From the NCBI GenBank assembly GCA_014377915.1, contig JACMOT010000085.1, positions 1 through 8,347 on the forward strand: a stretch of 8,347 nucleotides of DNA. The letters are read 5' to 3'. This stretch comes from Tardiphaga sp. (GTDB lineage Bacteria; Pseudomonadota; Alphaproteobacteria; Rhizobiales; Xanthobacteraceae). Made by a program: the position numbers and the translations under genes. Each line of letters opens with the position of its first letter. The stretch's first letter is position 1. Below, piece by piece: positions 5,916 to 8,347 of the stretch. The notes under the pieces were generated by a model. The model had not been told where the DNA came from. It saw only the letters and a program-made list of their open reading frames with translations, and did not search any database.

Positions 5916-6474
5916 ATAATCGATGAAAGGCCACTCTCTGCTTCATTTGAATGTTTCGATCTTTTTCGATCGTCGCAATTTCCGTTGCAACGATCGGCCC
6001 GATCGAATGCGCAGCATCTCTGATTTGATTGCAGACCCGCGTCGCGCTCTCTGGCCGAATATCATCGAACGGAACATATCGTTCTTCTTCGGCATATGCG
6101 GCCATACCGCTATGCCCATCTCGCAGCCTTTCCACGTGTTCGACAGCAGCCGCCGGCAAAAGCTCGACGTGCGCCCAAGCCTCGTCCACCTCGTCGAACA
6201 CTTTAGGCCACGCTCGGAGGAGGTCGTAGGTGGCCTCAGGTGTTCGTTTCTCAATTCCGATATAATCGATGAAAGCGTCTGCGGCCTCTCGCAGTCTTGC
6301 CGCTCGATGCTGAAGACGAAGCAGAAGCCCCAGTCGGTAACTAAGCTGCGCCAGCCGCGCTGTTTCAGCGTCGTAGATCACTCGCGACATCGCTGCCCGG
6401 AAAGCGAGGGTTGCTGCTCCAAGTGCGACCAAAGCAGCAAAGGCAGGCTGGAAGTCTTTGAACAATTCGTACAT
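5902..6474 (-). CDS. Unknown single-pass membrane protein, inverted cargo gene (moron) between terminase genes
   Basis: Encoded against the late operon, this 190-residue protein begins MYELFKDFQPAFAALVALGA. One membrane helix (about 11-28) is followed by a helical cytoplasmic-type body rich in Arg, Glu and Ala (AETARLAQLSYRLGLLLRLQ at 36-55, then LLRAWPKVFDEVDEAWAHVE at 85-104). I recognise no catalytic motif. AAAGGA (complement of 6481-6486) lies six bases upstream of its ATG, a good ribosome site, so it is very probably translated. Opposite orientation, lower GC (27/60 at 5941-6000), its own ribosome site and repeat-flanked position are the marks of a moron expressed from the lysogen. Many such small membrane proteins block superinfection, but that role is inference here. 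The other strand is also open (5923-6600), but that product is Cys/Ser/His-rich and looks like a shadow. Confidence 0.75.
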   Translation of the reverse strand: MYELFKDFQPAFAALVALGAATLAFRAAMSRVIYDAETARLAQLSYRLGLLLRLQHRAARLREAADAFIDYIGIEKRTPEATYDLLRAWPKVFDEVDEAWAHVELLPAAAVEHVERLRDGHSGMAAYAEEERYVPFDDIRPESATRVCNQIRDAAHSIGPIVATEIATIEKDRNIQMKQRVAFHRLFLGR

Positions 6475-6562
6475 CGCCGTTCCTTTAAAGCATCAAATAT
6501 CGTCCACTGTTCGCTGACCCGCTGCAAGGGACCTTGTGATGCCGGTGGTTCGGTCAGCGTCG
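6475..6562 (-). promoter_or_regulatory. Likely promoter region of the inverted cargo gene
   Basis: This is the only upstream space for the reverse-strand gene. It holds its ribosome site (complement of 6481-6486), a -10-like GATATT (complement of 6496-6501) without a clear -35, and a short dyad, CAAGG-GA-CCTTG, at 6525-6536 that could be an operator. The late operon must also read through it in the other direction. The promoter call is inferred from position. Confidence 0.3.
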
Positions 6563-6593
6563 AGCAACTATCCAGCTCTCAGCGGCCCGAGGA
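6563..6593. repeat. Right copy of imperfect direct repeat flanking the inverted cargo gene
   Basis: AGCAACTATCCAGCTCTCAG followed by CGGCCCGAGGA is the partner of 5886-5915. It ends with the GAGGA ribosome site of the large terminase, whose ATG starts three bases later. One copy is presumably the original junction and the other came with, or was made by, the insertion. The six mismatches mean the duplication is not recent or was imperfect from the start. Confidence 0.6.
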
Positions 6594-6596
6594 TTC

Positions 6597-8240
6597 ATGA
6601 CGGCTGACCTCCCTATCACCCAAGGCGAATGGATCGCGATCCGCCGCACCGGCATCCTGGCCAATGCGCAATTGGCTACGACCGCCGGCGGCGGCATCAA
6701 CGACATCCTGCTCGGTTACCAGAAAAAACTGCTACGCTCCACCGCGCGGCATCCCGTCACCCTCTGCGAAAAATCCCGCCGCATCGGCGCCACCTGGGGC
6801 GTTGGCGCAGACGCCGTATTGACCTCCGCCGCGTCCAAAGCCGCCGGCGGCATGGACACCTTCTACATCGGCTACAACCTCGATATGGCGCGCGAATTCA
6901 TCGACGTCTGCGCGATGTGGGCCCGCAACTTCAACGAGGCGGTGTCCGAAGTCTCGGAATTCATGTTCGACGACGGCACGCCGGACAAGCACATCCAGGC
7001 GTTCCGCATCGCCTTTGCCTCCGGCTTCGAGATCGTCGCGCTGGCGTCCCGGCCGCGAAGCCTGCGCGGCCGCCAGGGCTATGTGATCATCGATGGGGCC
7101 GCGTTCCATGACGATCTCGCCGGCGTGATGAAGGCCGCCATTGCACTGTTGATGTGGGGTGGCAAGGTGCTGGTGATCTCCACCCATCTCGGCCAAGCCA
7201 ACATTTTCAACCGCCTGATCGAGGACGCCCGCGCCGGCCGCAACCCGTATCATGTCGAGCGCTACACCTTTGACGAGGCGCTGCGGGACGGGCTGTACCA
7301 GCGGATCTGCCTGGTGACCGGCAAACAATGGTCGCCGGAGGCCGAAGCGGCGTGGCGCGCGGGGATCATCGCCTCCTATGGCGACGACGCCGACGAGGAA
7401 TTGTTCTGCGTGCCCAGCCAGGGCGGCGGCATCTATCTGCCACGGCCCTTGATCGAGGCGCGCATGGTCGGCGACTATCCGGTGCTGCGGCTGGAGCGGC
7501 CGGCGGAGTTTACCTATTTTCTGAAAGAATATCGCGAGGCCGACATTCTGGCCTGGTGCGAAATCCATCTTCAACCGGTCTTGAAAGCCCTTGACCCCGA
7601 TCGCCAGCACGGCTTCGGCCAGGACTTTGGCCGCGTCTCCGACCTCTCCGACATCGCGCCGATCGAGATCGGCCGCACGCTGAAGCGCACGGTGCCGTTC
7701 GCCGTCGAGCTCAGAAACATCCCGTTCGAGCAACAGCGCCAGGTGCTGTTCTACATCTGCGACCGGCTGGCGCGCTTCATCGGCGGCAAGATGGACGCCT
7801 CCGGCAATGGCGCCTATCTCGCCGTGGTCGCGGCGCAGAAATACGGCGCGCTGCGCGTCGAGCAGGTCAAGATGACCGCCGACTGGTACCTGGAAAACTT
7901 CCCGCCGATGAAGGCGGCGCTGGAGGACGGCCACCTCTGGATCCCCCGCGACGCTGATCTGCTCGACGATCTCGCACTGGTGCACACCATCCGCGGCATC
8001 CCGCGCATTCCGGATGTGCGCACCATGGGGCAGGACGGCAAGAAGCGGCATGGCGATTTCGCCGTGGCGCTGGTGCTGGCCTATGCGCAGACCCGCGCGC
8101 AACTGTGGGAGGCCGGCTACCGTTCGGCCTCCACCGATTCTGCGCCCGCGGACAGCGCATCGCTAGAGGACAATGACCACGACGAGCGCCGCGCCTGGTG
8201 GCGCCAGCCGCTCGGCGCGAATTTGCGCGGAGGCCTGTGA
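6597..8240 (+). CDS. Large terminase subunit, Mu gp28-like, with altered Walker B motif
   Basis: This 547-residue DNA-packaging motor has an N-terminal ATPase that pumps DNA into the prohead and a C-terminal nuclease that cuts it. The Walker A-like segment is CEKSRRIGATWG (57-68). Walker B reads YVIIDGAAFHDDL (162-174), where relatives have DEAAFH, so the expected catalytic glutamate is Gly167 (GGG, 7095-7097). The coupling motif STHLGQANIFN is at 195-205. The nuclease acidic residues appear intact: D343 in GQDFGR, D400 in MDASGNG and D487 in HGDFA. Length is normal for the family and there is no frameshift. The ATG at 6597 has GAGGA only three bases upstream, and an overlapping open frame (5923-6600) ends there as ATGA. 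The stop overlaps the portal start by one base. Identity is firm; ATPase activity is doubtful because of G167. Confidence 0.93.
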   Translation: MTADLPITQGEWIAIRRTGILANAQLATTAGGGINDILLGYQKKLLRSTARHPVTLCEKSRRIGATWGVGADAVLTSAASKAAGGMDTFYIGYNLDMAREFIDVCAMWARNFNEAVSEVSEFMFDDGTPDKHIQAFRIAFASGFEIVALASRPRSLRGRQGYVIIDGAAFHDDLAGVMKAAIALLMWGGKVLVISTHLGQANIFNRLIEDARAGRNPYHVERYTFDEALRDGLYQRICLVTGKQWSPEAEAAWRAGIIASYGDDADEELFCVPSQGGGIYLPRPLIEARMVGDYPVLRLERPAEFTYFLKEYREADILAWCEIHLQPVLKALDPDRQHGFGQDFGRVSDLSDIAPIEIGRTLKRTVPFAVELRNIPFEQQRQVLFYICDRLARFIGGKMDASGNGAYLAVVAAQKYGALRVEQVKMTADWYLENFPPMKAALEDGHLWIPRDADLLDDLALVHTIRGIPRIPDVRTMGQDGKKRHGDFAVALVLAYAQTRAQLWEAGYRSASTDSAPADSASLEDNDHDERRAWWRQPLGANLRGGL

Positions 8241-8347
8241 TGCCAGACACCATCTCGACATTGCTCGATCAATACGGCAACCCGATCAAGCGCGAACTGT
8301 TGACGCAGTCCATCGCCGGTCCGTCGCTCTCCGGGATCCGCTCGCCA
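8240..8347 (+). CDS. Portal protein, Mu gp29-like (DUF935), N-terminal fragment
   Basis: Thirty-six codons are visible before the window ends, beginning MPDTISTLLDQYGNPIKREL. The LLDQYGNPIKRE block is the usual opening of DUF935 portal proteins, which form the dodecameric ring at the head vertex through which the terminase pumps DNA. GGAGG at 8229-8233 lies six bases upstream. The ATG overlaps the terminase stop (TGATG), so translation is coupled. The rest of the gene is outside the window. Confidence 0.85.
   Translation, partial: MPDTISTLLDQYGNPIKRELLTQSIAGPSLSGIRSP

Noticed and set aside
6732..8102. Minus-strand frame of 456 codons opposite the large terminase
   Set aside because: It is long only because stop codons are rare antisense to GC-rich codons; the sense frame has all terminase motifs.
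1..8347. tRNA, rRNA, CRISPR array, intact insertion sequence or phage end
   Set aside because: None was seen by reading both strands; there are no spaced identical repeats, no cloverleaf and no transposase motif.

Overview
The window is a stretch of a Mu-like (transposable) prophage in a high-GC alphaproteobacterium, most likely of the Bradyrhizobium/Rhodopseudomonas group (Nitrobacteraceae). The phage assignment rests on gene order. It starts with a Mor-family activator, followed by a lysis module (GH108 endolysin, inner-membrane spanin-like protein, embedded lipoprotein spanin). The packaging run of phage Mu then follows: gp25 (DUF2730), gp26 (VpaChn25_0724 type), gp27 (DUF3486, small terminase), gp28 (large terminase) and the start of gp29 (DUF935, portal). 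The host assignment is inference from codon use, GC content and the style of the proteins; no marker gene settles it.

Layout. 1-636: the tail of an unidentified middle-region gene, coupled by an ATGA overlap to the Mor-family activator. 637-778: an AT-rich control region with a perfect 7+3+7 palindrome and a possible sigma70-type promoter. 779-2467: a complete methyl-accepting chemotaxis protein, clearly less GC-rich than the phage genes and foreign to a phage late operon. 2468-3042: about 575 bases without a convincing gene, holding REP-like and hairpin structures. 3043-5894: six tightly packed genes, most overlapping by 4 bases or separated by 4, for lysis and the first head/packaging proteins. 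5902-6474: a reverse-strand gene of unknown function with one membrane segment, wedged between the two terminase genes and flanked by an imperfect direct repeat of about 30 bp. 6597-8240: large terminase. 8240 to the end: start of the portal gene.

How it works together. By analogy with Mu, Mor would switch on the downstream genes. No homologue of the Mu late activator C lies between Mor and the lysis genes, so Mor may act directly on the late operon (inference). Endolysin and the two spanins would dismantle the Gram-negative envelope, while gp27, gp28 and gp29 package DNA into proheads. Two non-core genes, the chemoreceptor and the inverted membrane gene, look like lysogen-expressed cargo (morons).

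Points of most interest are a phage-borne chemoreceptor, the repeat-flanked inverted cargo gene splitting the terminase pair, and a large terminase whose Walker B motif reads Asp-Gly where the catalytic Asp-Glu is expected. The last suggests either a decayed prophage or an unusual motor.
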